64,000 nt of DNA from Litorilinea aerophila (GTDB lineage Bacteria; Chloroflexota; Anaerolineae; Caldilineales; Caldilineaceae), in assembly GCA_945897075.1 (NCBI GenBank), contig CAMDEX010000001.1, positions 1 through 64,000 on the forward strand. The letters are read 5' to 3'. The position numbers and the translations under genes are program-made. Positions 27,552 through 39,158 of this stretch are shown piece by piece. Under the pieces are notes generated by a model, which worked only from the letters and a program-made list of their open reading frames with translations, was not told the origin of the DNA and did not search any database. Numbering within the stretch: the stretch's first letter is position 1; each line of letters opens with the position of its first letter.

Positions 27552-28250
27552 ATGCCCGCACTTGACCTGATCGCTCTTCTTCTCATATTTCTCTGGGCCG
27601 CCTTTCTCTGCGGCGGCTGGCTGTGGGGCAAAGACGCGCAGCGCTACCGGCGTATGCCCGTGTGGACGCGCATGGCCTCGTCGGCTCTGCTAGTGCTGCT
27701 GGGCTGGTACGGTTTTCTGCTCGCGCCCGCTGGTGAGCAAATGGCCTACGCCCGGCTGATCGTAATCGGCATGACCTGCGGCTTTGTAGGCGATCTCTTC
27801 ATGGCCGGTCTGCTGCCCGCACCCTCCCGCGTGCTGGGGGGAATCGCCGCCTTTGGCGTGGGTCACGTGGCCTACATCGCCGCGATTGCAGGCTATCGCC
27901 CCGTCCTCTGGTGGGTGGTGGCGGTTAGCCTGCTGGCCGCGACGGGGTTGTTTTACGCGGTCTTCCTGCGCAACAAAAAGCGCAGCCCGTTGCTCTGGGC
28001 TGCGCTGGTTTACTCTCTACTGCTGGCTTCCACAGTCGGGCTGGGCGTCAGTCTGGCTCTGCAACTGCCCCTCTTTGGCGTGCTGGCGGTGGGCGGTCTG
28101 CTCTTCTTCGCCAGTGATCTCATCCTGGGACTGGAACTCTTCAACCGTACCCGCTTCCCCTACCTGGGCGATTGGGTCTGGCTCACCTACGGGCCGGGCC
28201 AGGCGCTGATTGTGCTGTCCATCTGGTCGGCGTTGCAGACGATTGGATAA
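27552..28250 (+). CDS. YhhN/TMEM86-family membrane protein
   Basis: This 232-residue integral membrane protein has about eight hydrophobic helices. The family's conserved acidic residues appear in CGFVGDLFMAG and FFASDLILG, and the C-terminal YGPGQALIV is also typical. Characterised members are lysoplasmalogenases that cleave vinyl-ether lysolipids. Whether this organism has plasmalogens cannot be read here. ATG 27540 (ORF track) or 27552 may be used; both are in frame. Confidence 0.78.
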   Translation: MPALDLIALLLIFLWAAFLCGGWLWGKDAQRYRRMPVWTRMASSALLVLLGWYGFLLAPAGEQMAYARLIVIGMTCGFVGDLFMAGLLPAPSRVLGGIAAFGVGHVAYIAAIAGYRPVLWWVVAVSLLAATGLFYAVFLRNKKRSPLLWAALVYSLLLASTVGLGVSLALQLPLFGVLAVGGLLFFASDLILGLELFNRTRFPYLGDWVWLTYGPGQALIVLSIWSALQTIG

Positions 28251-28251
28251 G

Positions 28252-28316
28252 GGGGATGAGGAGAAGGGAGGAAGGGAGGCGTGTCCTCTTGTCCTCCCTT
28301 CCTCTTGTCATCCCTT
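28252..28316. repeat. GGAAGGGAGG inverted repeat between convergent genes
   Basis: The left arm GGGATGAGGAGAAGGGAGG and the right arm CCTCCCTTCCTCTTGTCATCCC are near complements. The right arm is identical, in reverse complement, to the left arm of the hairpin between copZ and copA. It lies between the YhhN and MOSC genes and can serve as a bidirectional terminator. Confidence 0.75.
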
Positions 28317-28883
28317 CATCTTCACCACCGCGTCCCCTTGCCGAATCACCCCTGGCTGCACGACTTTGGCGCACAGCCCGCGCAGACGCATGGCTCGGCC
28401 TACCGGCGTCATCACGAATTTTTGGGCGTCGTTGCCAAAGCGGGCAGCAAATTTGGCGCAGCCCGTGTGGGGTTGGTCGGTCACTGCGATGACCGCGGAA
28501 CCAATCGCCAGCCGGGTTCCGACGGGTAGATTTTCCTCGCTCAGGTCAAAGTCCAGATACAACTGATCCCCGGCCAACTGCCAGCGCTCTCTGTCCTGGG
28601 CCACCAGAGCGATGAAACGGGTGTTGATCACATTCAGTTGCATATCCGGGTGGGCTTTGCCGTCCGCGCTGCGCGTGCTGGGGCGCTCGCTCCAATTGTC
28701 CCCCACCAGCCCGACAGTCATGTCGAGTTCGCCCTCTGTCAACACATCGCGCACCCCGCTCTGCGGACGGCGCACGATCAGATCCAACACGCCACCGTCT
28801 GCGGGGGAGAGGCGCACAGCTTCCAATCCGGCTTCTATCTCAGCAGTTGACAAATAGGTAGCTTCAGCGATCATTTTCTTCAC
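28308..28883 (-). CDS. MOSC-domain protein
   Basis: This protein of 188-191 residues is mostly a single MOSC domain, the sulfur-carrier fold found at the end of Mo-cofactor sulfurases. The conserved cysteine is in HTGCAKFAARFG. Such stand-alone proteins may bind the molybdenum cofactor or transfer sulfur to small molecules. ATG 28874 is an alternative start. The window also holds MoaA, FdhD and a Mo enzyme, but this gene is not in an operon with them. Confidence 0.82.
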   Translation of the reverse strand: MKKMIAEATYLSTAEIEAGLEAVRLSPADGGVLDLIVRRPQSGVRDVLTEGELDMTVGLVGDNWSERPSTRSADGKAHPDMQLNVINTRFIALVAQDRERWQLAGDQLYLDFDLSEENLPVGTRLAIGSAVIAVTDQPHTGCAKFAARFGNDAQKFVMTPVGRAMRLRGLCAKVVQPGVIRQGDAVVKMKG

Positions 28884-28898
28884 TCCTCATGGGGGTTG

Positions 28899-28980
28899 AA
28901 CCACAAAGTCACGAAGACACAAAGAAAGAAGAGGAAAGCCAAAAATCTGCTGTTCTTCGTGTCTTCGTGATTTTGTGGTT
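28899..28980. repeat. 22-bp inverted repeat upstream of the acyl-CoA synthetase gene
   Basis: AACCACAAAGTCACGAAGAC and GTCTTCGTGATTTTGTGGTT (arms 28899-28920 and 28959-28980) pair with one mismatch. The rest of the gap to 29165 holds an ATCCGTGTAAATCCGTGTCC repeat (about 29117-29136) and no recognisable gene. Confidence 0.8.
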
Positions 28981-29165
28981 TGTTGGCCGGGTTTGATTAC
29001 ACTGACATAGCATTCTACGCGCTACCTGCCCCCGGTGTCAAAATGGATTCGAGCCGCCCCGTGTGATACAATCCAAGCAGCCGTTTTCCACTCTCCTGTC
29101 CGTCTAAATCCTTCCCATCCGTGTAAATCCGTGTCCTTATTTCTGTGGAGGCCAGGAAGTTTTCA

Positions 29166-31136
<1,971 letters not shown>

Positions 31137-31162
31137 ACGGTTGATTGGGCGGGGATCAGTGA

Positions 31163-31285
31163 GCGCTGATTGAGCGGTGTCCTGAGCCTGTCGAAGGGTA
31201 ACCGTCAGAATCCTTCGGATTCTGCGTCTGCGAGGCGTATCGAAATCGAGCGAACGGGTCTACCTGTTTGGTTTCGAGCGGCGAC
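31163..31285. repeat. MITE-like element, copy C (inverted)
   Basis: On the minus strand this copy has CCCGTTCGCTCGATTTCGAT, AGAATCCGAAGGATTCT and the end CTCAATCAGCGCTCACTG. It replaces the inner end with GACAGGCTCAGGACA, a segment also found in coding sequence at 39888-39911. One terminal repeat is degenerate. Confidence 0.7.
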
Positions 31286-31292
31286 AAAACAT

Positions 31293-31568
31293 CTATGCGC
31301 CACTATCGCCTGCCAGCCGTTCAGCCAGCCACAGATTGACGAGCGTCTCTGGCAGCAGACCACGCCGCCGTGCGCGATCTTCCAACTGGGAGTAGATTGT
31401 CGGTTCTACGACAATCCGGTGGCGGGGCAGGGCGCGTACAGTAATCTCCACCGCGTGGGTTTTTTCCCAATAGTCGTCCAAACTGTGGGTGTCCCAGAAC
31501 TCACCGATCGCTTCCGGGCTGGTTGCCTGTGAGATATCTGTTTTGTCCAAAAATTTAGGATTGTTCAT
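31293..31568 (-). CDS. CopG-type (BrnA-like) antitoxin, orphan
   Basis: This 91-residue protein shows the CopG_antitoxin pattern: FWDTHSLDDYW near residue 24, VEITVRALPRHRIVVE in the middle and the helix pair DRARRRGLLPETLVNLWLAERL at the end. Such proteins bind DNA and neutralise BrnT-like or other toxins. No toxin gene adjoins it; a MITE-like element lies directly downstream and the Fic gene is divergent upstream. A deletion linked to the element is possible. Confidence 0.78.
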   Translation of the reverse strand: MNNPKFLDKTDISQATSPEAIGEFWDTHSLDDYWEKTHAVEITVRALPRHRIVVEPTIYSQLEDRARRRGLLPETLVNLWLAERLAGDSGA

Positions 31569-31709
31569 ATCTTCTTCGTTCTCGTCTGTCCATATCTCTG
31601 GCGCTGATGTAATCTACAACATCCCAGAGTTTGTGTCAACAACTAATTTGATGTCGTTATCGCTCAAAATAGGCTATACTGTGAGTTATAAAGGAGGATT
31701 TTATCGCTC

Positions 31710-32819
31710 ATGCGTTGGAACTGGCAGAAGCCAGATTGGCCGAATTTTTCGTATGACAGAACGCAATTGGACGTCATGGAGGCGCGCTTCCTCTACGATT
31801 CCGGCGTTTTGTTCGGCGCGTTCAAGCATCTGACGGACAGCGAAACGAGCCAACTGACAGTCGAGCTGATCAGCAACGAGGCGCTGAAAACCTCGGCAAT
31901 TGAAGGCGAATACCTGAACCGGGAGAGTGTGCAATCTTCCATCCGTCATCAGTTGGGGTTGGAAGCAGATAGCCCCCCAGTCTCGCCGGCAGAAAAGGGT
32001 ATTGCCGAGTTGATGGTCAACCTCTACCGGACATTTGGCGAACCGTTGACCCACGCACAGCTATTTTTGTGGCATCGTATGTTGTTGCAAGGGCGTTGGC
32101 ATCTGCAGGATTGGGGGCGCTATCGCACCCACGTCGAACTAATGCAGGTTGTCTCTGTCTCCATGAATGAGATCAAAGTCCACTTCGAGGCTCCCCCATC
32201 AGAGCAGATGGCTGAGGAAATGGAGCGTTTTCTGTTGTGGTTCAATCAGACTTCGACAGACGGTGGAAATCGCCTGCCTGCACTGATCCGGGCCGGCATC
32301 ACCCATCTCTATTTTGTCTCGATTCATCCATTTGAAGATGGCAATGGGCGGATTGGGCGGGCACTTGCCGAAAAATCGTTGGCGCAATCTGTGGGCCAGC
32401 CAACGCTGATTGCACTCTCCTATCAAATCGAGAAACACAAGAAAGCCTACTACAACGCGCTGGCGCAGGCCAATCGTTCCAATGAGATCACGGCCTGGCT
32501 GCTCTACTTCGGCCAAACTATTCTGGACGCGCAAGCCTATACAAAGCTGCGGATTGAGTTTCTGATTGAGAAGACCAAACTTTTTGACAAACTGCGCGAT
32601 CATCTCAACGCCCGACAAACAAAGGCGCTGCTACGGATGTTTGGCGAGGGACCGGAAGGCTTTGCTGGCGGACTCAGCGCAAGTAACTACAGTGGGATTA
32701 CGAAGGCATCCAAAGCAACGGCCACCCGCGACCTGCAGGATTTGGTTGAGAAGGGCGCACTGGTTAAGATAGGTGATCGCAAGAGCACAAGATATTATTT
32801 AGCAGTCAGGCTGAGTTAG
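31710..32819 (+). CDS. Fic-domain protein (AMP transferase type)
   Basis: This 369-residue protein has an N-terminal DUF4172-like domain with the self-inhibitory helix motif TSAIEGE (class II, glutamate before glycine), a central Fic core with the catalytic HPFEDGNGRIGR, and a C-terminal winged helix (about residues 300-369, SKATATRDLQDLVEKGAL). Fic enzymes usually transfer AMP to protein hydroxyls; the helix glutamate keeps them idle. AAGGAGG lies 12 bases before the ATG, a long spacing. It could be regulatory or defensive; no antitoxin FicA neighbour is present. Confidence 0.88.
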   Translation: MRWNWQKPDWPNFSYDRTQLDVMEARFLYDSGVLFGAFKHLTDSETSQLTVELISNEALKTSAIEGEYLNRESVQSSIRHQLGLEADSPPVSPAEKGIAELMVNLYRTFGEPLTHAQLFLWHRMLLQGRWHLQDWGRYRTHVELMQVVSVSMNEIKVHFEAPPSEQMAEEMERFLLWFNQTSTDGGNRLPALIRAGITHLYFVSIHPFEDGNGRIGRALAEKSLAQSVGQPTLIALSYQIEKHKKAYYNALAQANRSNEITAWLLYFGQTILDAQAYTKLRIEFLIEKTKLFDKLRDHLNARQTKALLRMFGEGPEGFAGGLSASNYSGITKASKATATRDLQDLVEKGALVKIGDRKSTRYYLAVRLS

Positions 32820-32850
32820 CAAAACCATCAACCACAAAAAAGAGACCCGC

Positions 32851-33417
32851 GTGAACCTGTTCGACGCCATCCACACCCGCCGCACGATCAAAGAATTCAC
32901 CGCCCAGCCCGTCCCCGACGACCTGTTGATGCAGGCATTGGAGGCGGGACGCTGGGCGCAGAACCACCGCATGACCGAACCCTGGCGCTTTCTTATTCTA
33001 GGCCCCCAAAGCAGGCAGGCCATCGCCGCTATCAATGGGGATGCGCTGTTGGAGAAGACACGCGCCGACGCTGAGACGCAGGCCAAGATGCGCGCCGACG
33101 CCGAGGCCAAAATTCTCTCTAAACCGCGCATCGTGGCTGTCACCTGTTGTCTGTGCGGCGACAAAGAGGTGGAGCAGGAAGATTACGCCGCGGTCGCCTG
33201 CGCGGTACAGAATATCCAACTGGCGGCCTGGGGGTTGGGGCTGGGGATGCAGTGGAGCAGCAGCGGCTTCATCACCCGACCAGCAACCTACCAACTGCTC
33301 GGCGTAGACCCGGCGCGGGAGATGATCGTCGGTCTGCTCTACTTCGGCTACCCGGCCGTTGTGCCCGCTCCCAAACCGCGCAAGCCCCTGGCCGAGGTTT
33401 CGAGGACGCTGCCGTAG
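32851..33417 (+). CDS. Nitroreductase-family flavoprotein
   Basis: This 188-residue protein has the nitroreductase pattern: FDAIHTRRTIKEF for FMN phosphate binding, EAGRWAQNHRMTEPWRFLIL, and QNIQLAAWGLGLGMQW and GYPA near the end. Members reduce nitro groups, quinones or flavins with NAD(P)H as FMN dimers. The start is GTG; the next 90 bp form the promoter of the phd-vapC operon. The substrate is open. Confidence 0.85.
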   Translation: MNLFDAIHTRRTIKEFTAQPVPDDLLMQALEAGRWAQNHRMTEPWRFLILGPQSRQAIAAINGDALLEKTRADAETQAKMRADAEAKILSKPRIVAVTCCLCGDKEVEQEDYAAVACAVQNIQLAAWGLGLGMQWSSSGFITRPATYQLLGVDPAREMIVGLLYFGYPAVVPAPKPRKPLAEVSRTLP

Positions 33418-33422
33418 CTCTC

Positions 33423-33451
33423 TTGACTTCCCCGCATAGCCGCAGTACAAT
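33423..33451 (+). promoter_or_regulatory. Promoter of the phd-vapC-fdhD operon
   Basis: TTGACT (33423-33428) and TACAAT (33446-33451) are spaced by exactly 17 bp. The -10 box lies within the left arm of the operator palindrome. Confidence 0.8.
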
Positions 33452-33489
33452 GTGGTCACGTCGCTGGATTTTGATGTAACCACATTGTA
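33446..33489. promoter_or_regulatory. Operator palindrome of the phd-vapC-fdhD operon
   Basis: TACAATGTGGT (33446-33456) and ACCACATTGTA (33479-33489) are perfect 11-bp inverted repeats 22 bp apart. The left arm covers the -10 box. This is the layout expected for autorepression by the antitoxin encoded next. Confidence 0.75.
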
Positions 33490-33504
33490 TTGAAGGAGAG
33501 AACG

Positions 33505-33762
33505 ATGGAAGAGATCGGTGTGCGCCAACTGAAGACCCACGCATCGGAGATTGTGCGCCGGGTGCGCGAGGAGCAGGCCCGGTATACAGTGACTTACCGG
33601 GGCAAGCCGGTGGGCGTGCTGATGCCCGTTCAGAACGTTGGTGAACCGGCTTTGGAGAAAGAGGATAGCTGGCAGCGCCTGGCAAAGTTGCGGGATAAAA
33701 TGGCGCGGTTGCCCCGCCCTACTATTTCTTTGACCGATGCTCTGGCGGAGATGCGAAGGTAG
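33505..33762 (+). CDS. Phd/YefM-type antitoxin
   Basis: This 85-residue protein has a Phd-like N-terminus (EEIGVRQLKTHASEIVRRV and YRGKPVGVLMPV) and a C-terminal toxin-binding tail (ISLTDALAEMRR). AAGGAG lies upstream of ATG 33505; the ORF-track start at 33490 is less well supported. It probably represses its own operon through the adjacent palindrome, and would thereby also control fdhD. Confidence 0.88.
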   Translation: MEEIGVRQLKTHASEIVRRVREEQARYTVTYRGKPVGVLMPVQNVGEPALEKEDSWQRLAKLRDKMARLPRPTISLTDALAEMRR

Positions 33763-33768
33763 AGGACT

Positions 33769-34227
33769 ATGCCAACACTCTATACAGTCGATGCCAGTGT
33801 CTTTGTCAATGCCTACAATATCCACGAAGCCGGACACGCGGAGAGTTTGCGCTTTGTCGCTTGGCTACAAAGCAGTGGGGAACCGATGCTTGCGCCTTCC
33901 CTACTTTTGCCGGAGGTCGCTGCCTCCATCAGCCGCGTCTATCGGGACGAAGCAATGGCTCTCGAATTTGCGGATAGTCTGCGCGCGTTGACCCATCTCA
34001 CCCTCATTCCGGTCAACGATACTGTCGCCTGGCAAGCCGCAGAAATCGCCGCCCAGTATCGGTTGCGCGGCAGCGATGCGGTCTATGTGGCGGTGGCTCG
34101 GCGCTACGGAGCTACACTTGTCACCCTGGACCGGGAACAACGGGAACGGGCCGCGGCAGTCGTCGAAACTCTTTCGCCAGCCGAAGCTGTGGCCGCACTT
34201 TCACGCCCAATAGACGAGGAAGGCTGA
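33769..34227 (+). CDS. PIN-domain toxin (VapC-like)
   Basis: This 152-residue PIN domain has the acidic residues in TVDASVFVNAY, LLPEVAASI, RGSDAVYVAVA and LVTLDREQ. It starts six bases after the antitoxin stop and ends one base before the fdhD start, so all three genes are one tight unit. Activity as an RNase is expected from the family. Confidence 0.87.
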   Translation: MPTLYTVDASVFVNAYNIHEAGHAESLRFVAWLQSSGEPMLAPSLLLPEVAASISRVYRDEAMALEFADSLRALTHLTLIPVNDTVAWQAAEIAAQYRLRGSDAVYVAVARRYGATLVTLDREQRERAAAVVETLSPAEAVAALSRPIDEEG

Positions 34228-34228
34228 G

Positions 34229-35077
34229 ATGGCCGTGCGTGTCGGCAGCAAAGTGCGCGCCCCGGTGACGATTGTGGAGCAGGGCCGCGCCCGCAAACGG
34301 CTGGACTATCTGGCCGCGGAAGAGCCACTGGAGATTCGTTTGCAAGCGGGTGGACAAACCAAGACCGTCGCCGTGACTATGCGCACACCCGGAGCCGACT
34401 TTGAATTGGCCGCCGGTTTTTTGTACAGCGAAGGAGTGATCAGCGAGCGGGGGCTGATCCGCCACATCGCCTATTGCATAGACCCGGAAGTGGACGCCGA
34501 ACAGCGCTATAACATCGTCAATGTGGGGCTGCACCTGCCGGTTCTCCCCGCATTGGCGACGCTGGAACGCCACTTCTATACCACCAGTGCCTGCGGCGTC
34601 TGTGGCAAAGCCAGTTTGGAAGCGATTGAGATGCGCGGCTGTTCTGTCCTGCCTGCGGGTCCGTTCGTTGTGCCGGATGTGCTGACCGGCTTGCCAGAAA
34701 AGCTGCGCGCGGGACAGGGACTCTTCGACGCCACCGGCGGTCTGCACGCGTCCGGTCTCTTCAGCGCAGCGGGCGAACTGCTCTGTCTGCGCGAGGATGT
34801 GGGGCGTCACAACGCGCTGGACAAAGTGGTGGGGTGGGCGCTGCTCAACCACAAACTGCCGCTCTCCGACTGCCTGTTGCTGGTGAGCGGGCGGGCATCT
34901 TACGAAATTCTGCAAAAATCAACAGTGGCGGGTCTGCCGATTGTCTGCGCTCTCTCCGCGCCCAGCCATCTGGCCGTGGATGTGGCGCGGGAGTTCGGCC
35001 TGACACTGGTGGGTTTTCTGCGCGGGGAACGCTTTACGATCTATGCGGGGGAGGAGAGAATCTTAATCGGTGGTTGA
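34229..35077 (+). CDS. fdhD: FdhD, sulfurtransferase for formate dehydrogenase maturation
   Basis: This 282-residue protein of the FdhD family moves sulfur from a cysteine desulfurase to the bis-MGD cofactor of formate dehydrogenase, which needs a sulfido ligand on Mo. The essential CxxC is seen in SACGVCGKAS (near residue 130). Other family blocks are TPGADFELAAGFLYSEG, LREDVGRHNALDKV and VSGRASYEI. Its client is most likely the Sec-containing enzyme at 19.9-21.9 kb. It is unusual in being the third gene of a toxin-antitoxin operon rather than next to its client. Confidence 0.95.
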   Translation: MAVRVGSKVRAPVTIVEQGRARKRLDYLAAEEPLEIRLQAGGQTKTVAVTMRTPGADFELAAGFLYSEGVISERGLIRHIAYCIDPEVDAEQRYNIVNVGLHLPVLPALATLERHFYTTSACGVCGKASLEAIEMRGCSVLPAGPFVVPDVLTGLPEKLRAGQGLFDATGGLHASGLFSAAGELLCLREDVGRHNALDKVVGWALLNHKLPLSDCLLLVSGRASYEILQKSTVAGLPIVCALSAPSHLAVDVAREFGLTLVGFLRGERFTIYAGEERILIGG

Positions 35078-35141
35078 GGGATTAGGTAGACAGAAAGCGC
35101 CGGGGACTCTTCCTTGCTTGTGACGAGGAAGGAGGAGTCTG

Positions 35142-35177
35142 CCGCGGAGCGTCCCGGTTCTACGGGACACTCCGCGG
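35142..35177. terminator. GC-rich hairpin between convergent genes
   Basis: CCGCGGAGCGTCCCG and CGGGACACTCCGCGG form a 15-bp stem with one mismatch and a GTTCTA loop. It sits between fdhD and the convergent secreted-protein gene. There is no T run, so it may act only as an mRNA end structure. Confidence 0.7.
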
Positions 35178-35231
35178 TATGATCTTCGGCTTTCAAGTCA
35201 GCCAGCCTCTGGCCGATTCCCGGAATCATGC

Positions 35232-36230
35232 CTAGCGCTGGATTTCGGGCAGATACAGTCGCTGCACGTCGCTTGCGGTCGAGCAGAGCAGTGCGTCCAC
35301 CTCGTCGCTGGGCAGCAGCCCCAGTTTGTCTGCCCTGTATACCAGACGCAGCGGGCCTGGCGCAAGGATAGAGGCCGCATCGCCATTGAGGCCGACCAGC
35401 GATGGCGACCCTTTGCCCAGGGAAAAGAGCATCTGATCGTCACTGCCGAATACGCCGTCGCCATTCTCATAGAGACAGAGCGCAGCAATGGCGTCGCCGC
35501 TGACCAACCCCAGACTCGCCGCCGACGCATAGACGGAGGGCACGAACTGGAAACCCGTCACCAGCACATCTGCGGGTGTGGCTTCCACCAAAGCCAGCGT
35601 CGGCGAACCCGCGGCCAGTGCGAAGTAGATCGGTGCGTCGGGGATGCCATCGCATTCGATATCCACAAACTGGCAGGGGTCGCGATCCCCCGCGTCCACC
35701 CCGTCCAGCGTTGCGCCTTCGCCCAGCCCCAACCCGTAGCCGCTGTTGCCCGCGCAGGCGTTGCCATCCCCGTCCAAATCCTGGCTGTTTGTCTCGTCCA
35801 AAGGCGAGCGGAAGAAATCTCCGTCCGGCTCTGCGGGGCTGCACCCGGACTCCGCCCGCACAGCCGTATTCAACAGCCCGCGCGAGGCCGCGCTGACCGA
35901 AAATTGCATCTGGGCAAAGCCGTCGGCCTGGAAGTCCCAGCCATAGGAGAGCGCAGTCAGATCGTCCTGCGCGCCCGTCTCCGGGTCGTCACAGACCAGC
36001 CCCAGGCTCTGGCAGGCGATGAGGGGCAGCCCGCCCGCGCCCAGAATGTCCGCCGGGTGGATGCCCGTGAGCGCCAGCGCTGAACCCGCGGCAATCGAAA
36101 AACTCTGCCCCTGGACAATCGCTGGTGGCGCGGCGGGGGCCATCAACCCCCGCTGCGCCACCCAGAAGAGGCTGACCAGCAGCAGAAGCGGAAGACCAAT
36201 CGTTGCGTATATCTTTCGTTGCGTTGTCAT
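35232..36230 (-). CDS. Secreted or anchored protein of unknown function
   Basis: This 332-residue protein has an N-terminal signal or anchor (IGLPLLLLVSLFWVA). The mature part has two similar segments: one near residues 45-125 (SIAAGSALALTGIHPADIL) and one near 205-325 (ALAAGSPTLALVEATPADVL), so it looks like an internal duplication. A central DLDGDGNACAG stretch could bind calcium. The segments resemble no enzyme. It lies 16 bp downstream of the Trp-rich protein gene and is probably co-transcribed with it. Confidence 0.6.
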   Translation of the reverse strand: MTTQRKIYATIGLPLLLLVSLFWVAQRGLMAPAAPPAIVQGQSFSIAAGSALALTGIHPADILGAGGLPLIACQSLGLVCDDPETGAQDDLTALSYGWDFQADGFAQMQFSVSAASRGLLNTAVRAESGCSPAEPDGDFFRSPLDETNSQDLDGDGNACAGNSGYGLGLGEGATLDGVDAGDRDPCQFVDIECDGIPDAPIYFALAAGSPTLALVEATPADVLVTGFQFVPSVYASAASLGLVSGDAIAALCLYENGDGVFGSDDQMLFSLGKGSPSLVGLNGDAASILAPGPLRLVYRADKLGLLPSDEVDALLCSTASDVQRLYLPEIQR

Positions 36231-36246
36231 TATGCCATCTCCCTGC

Positions 36247-37584
36247 CTATGGGATAGGCGGCCATTTGTTCATAAAGACCCGTTGGGGCGCAACGGACTC
36301 CACGTCCAGACTCTCGCCTTCGCCCACGCCGATGTCTGTGCAGTCGCCGCCATTCCACCACCAATACCAGTAGCCCCAACCGCACCACCAGGGGAAGTAG
36401 TAGGCCATGGCCGCGCTGACAGTGGCGCTGGTTTCGCCTGCGGCAATCCAGCGTTTGCTCTGCCACTGGTGGAAGTTGGTACTCAGGTCAACGTCCAGGT
36501 TCTGGGGCGTAACCATCGCCAGATCGTACCAGTGGCCGGGAAACCAGGGATAGCGCACCAAACTGGCCTGGGCCGGCACGGCGGTGATCGGATTGGGGTC
36601 GGTCATGCCTTTGTTGCTGAGCAGCACGTAGTCAATGTCAGCGGTGGCGGTGTCCAGCTTGCGGCAGTTGCCCACCATCGCCACCAGGGCAGCGGGCGTT
36701 TCGGCGCTGGGGTTCTCGCTTACGTGAGAATTGGGACCCATCTGACGCCCGGCATTGAGCGCGGCCAGCGTCGCCTGCCGCTCTTGCATATTCTCCATGC
36801 GTTGCGCATCTTGGGCGAGGGCTTGGTAGAGCAACTCTCGGCAGTCTATGTTGCCGGTGGGGTCAATTGTGACCAGCCGCTCGTAGGGGTAGCCCAGTTT
36901 CCAGGGGAGTTGCCACCACCACCACCACCACCAGGGCTGGTAATGGATATCTTTCTTCAGCACTTCCGAGCTGCGTTCGTATTCAGCGGTTACGTCCAGC
37001 GGCGCATAGCGTTTTTGTACCGTTCCGTTGGCGTTGGGGACGCTCTGCACGCCGATGCCGATGACCACGAAACCCTCAACTGTCACGCCGTAGCCGTAGG
37101 TTCCCGCAAACGTGGCCCCCGGCTTACCGGTGAGCAGAAAGGCGATGTCGTCGCAATTGATGCGCACGGCGTAGTCTGGGCCGAGCTTCAGTTCGTTCCA
37201 TTTACCCGGCGCTACCGCTGCTTGATCTTCCAGCGGCGCAATCACAGCTTTCTTGTAAAAGGTGATGTTGAAGTCGTGGGGGTTGTGAATCAGCACTTGG
37301 GTCTCCTGATTCACAATCGGCGCGGCCAGACCGTACCAGAAAGTGCCCGGCGGCAGGGCCTCGGTGCAGACAAATTTGGCCGCATAAGAGAGAATCAGCT
37401 TCTCATTGGTGATCTGGGCCAGGGGCAGTTCGCTGTCGATCAGGCCAGGGAGAGCCAGCGGAGCAGCTTCGGCAGCCGGTGCGCTTGCCCAGCGGGGCAA
37501 CCCCCCCAGCCGGAAGGCCAGAACCAATGCCAATACCAATACAATCGTTGCGCTACTTATAACAAAAACAGTACGTCTATTCAT
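36247..37584 (-). CDS. Secreted Trp-rich protein with a W7 run
   Basis: This 445-residue protein has an N-terminal signal/anchor (RTVFVISSATIVLVLALVLAF). Residues around 220 read QPWWWWWWWQLPW, coded by seven TGG in a row, and the C-terminal region has YYFPWWCGWGYWYWWWNGG. Such clusters are rare in exported proteins and could form an aromatic binding surface or insert in a membrane. The middle part (FWYGLAAPIVNQETQVLIHNPH) looks like a beta-rich domain. No family is recognised. ATG 37584 has AGGAG seven bases upstream, which is better than the ORF-track start at 37608. Confidence 0.65.
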   Translation of the reverse strand: MNRRTVFVISSATIVLVLALVLAFRLGGLPRWASAPAAEAAPLALPGLIDSELPLAQITNEKLILSYAAKFVCTEALPPGTFWYGLAAPIVNQETQVLIHNPHDFNITFYKKAVIAPLEDQAAVAPGKWNELKLGPDYAVRINCDDIAFLLTGKPGATFAGTYGYGVTVEGFVVIGIGVQSVPNANGTVQKRYAPLDVTAEYERSSEVLKKDIHYQPWWWWWWWQLPWKLGYPYERLVTIDPTGNIDCRELLYQALAQDAQRMENMQERQATLAALNAGRQMGPNSHVSENPSAETPAALVAMVGNCRKLDTATADIDYVLLSNKGMTDPNPITAVPAQASLVRYPWFPGHWYDLAMVTPQNLDVDLSTNFHQWQSKRWIAAGETSATVSAAMAYYFPWWCGWGYWYWWWNGGDCTDIGVGEGESLDVESVAPQRVFMNKWPPIP

Positions 37585-37952
37585 ATCTCTACTCCTGGAT
37601 TCAGACAAACACGCAAAAGTGGGTCAGTTCCGACAAGCAGAAAGATGCGACATTGGGAAATGCGCAAGGGGTGCGCAGGGGGCAGGGCGTCAACGAACGC
37701 GCTGGATGAGGAGAAAGAGAGAGCGAAAGGTTGTCCGCAAAAGTGAGTTTCTGAAAACAGAAGTCTCAGCCTTCTTGCCCTCTGATCTTACGCCCAACCC
37801 CGCCAGATGTCAACAGGCAAAAACGTAAGTTTATGAGATTGTTCCGAAAAAATAGAACACGGATCACGGAATTTGCGGATTTGCTTTATCCCCAAACTTC
37901 AATCCCCTATCTCTTTTGCCATCCTCCCCAGCCTTTCGTATACTGTACTTCT
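37585..37952. other. Divergent intergenic region
   Basis: This 368-bp gap between divergent genes holds one copy of the AGAACACGGATCACGGAATT-type dispersed repeat (about 37853-37882). A possible -10 TATACT (37939-37944) lies close to the aminotransferase start but has no good -35. No ORF or RNA gene is recognised. The ORF-track start at 37833 for the aminotransferase translates the repeat. Confidence 0.5.

Positions 37953-39154
<1,202 letters not shown>

Positions 39155-39158
<4 letters not shown>

Noticed and set aside
36019-37746. 575-codon plus-strand frame over the secreted proteins
   Set aside because: It is antisense to the secreted genes, which have signal peptides and ribosome sites. 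The frame has no recognisable domain.
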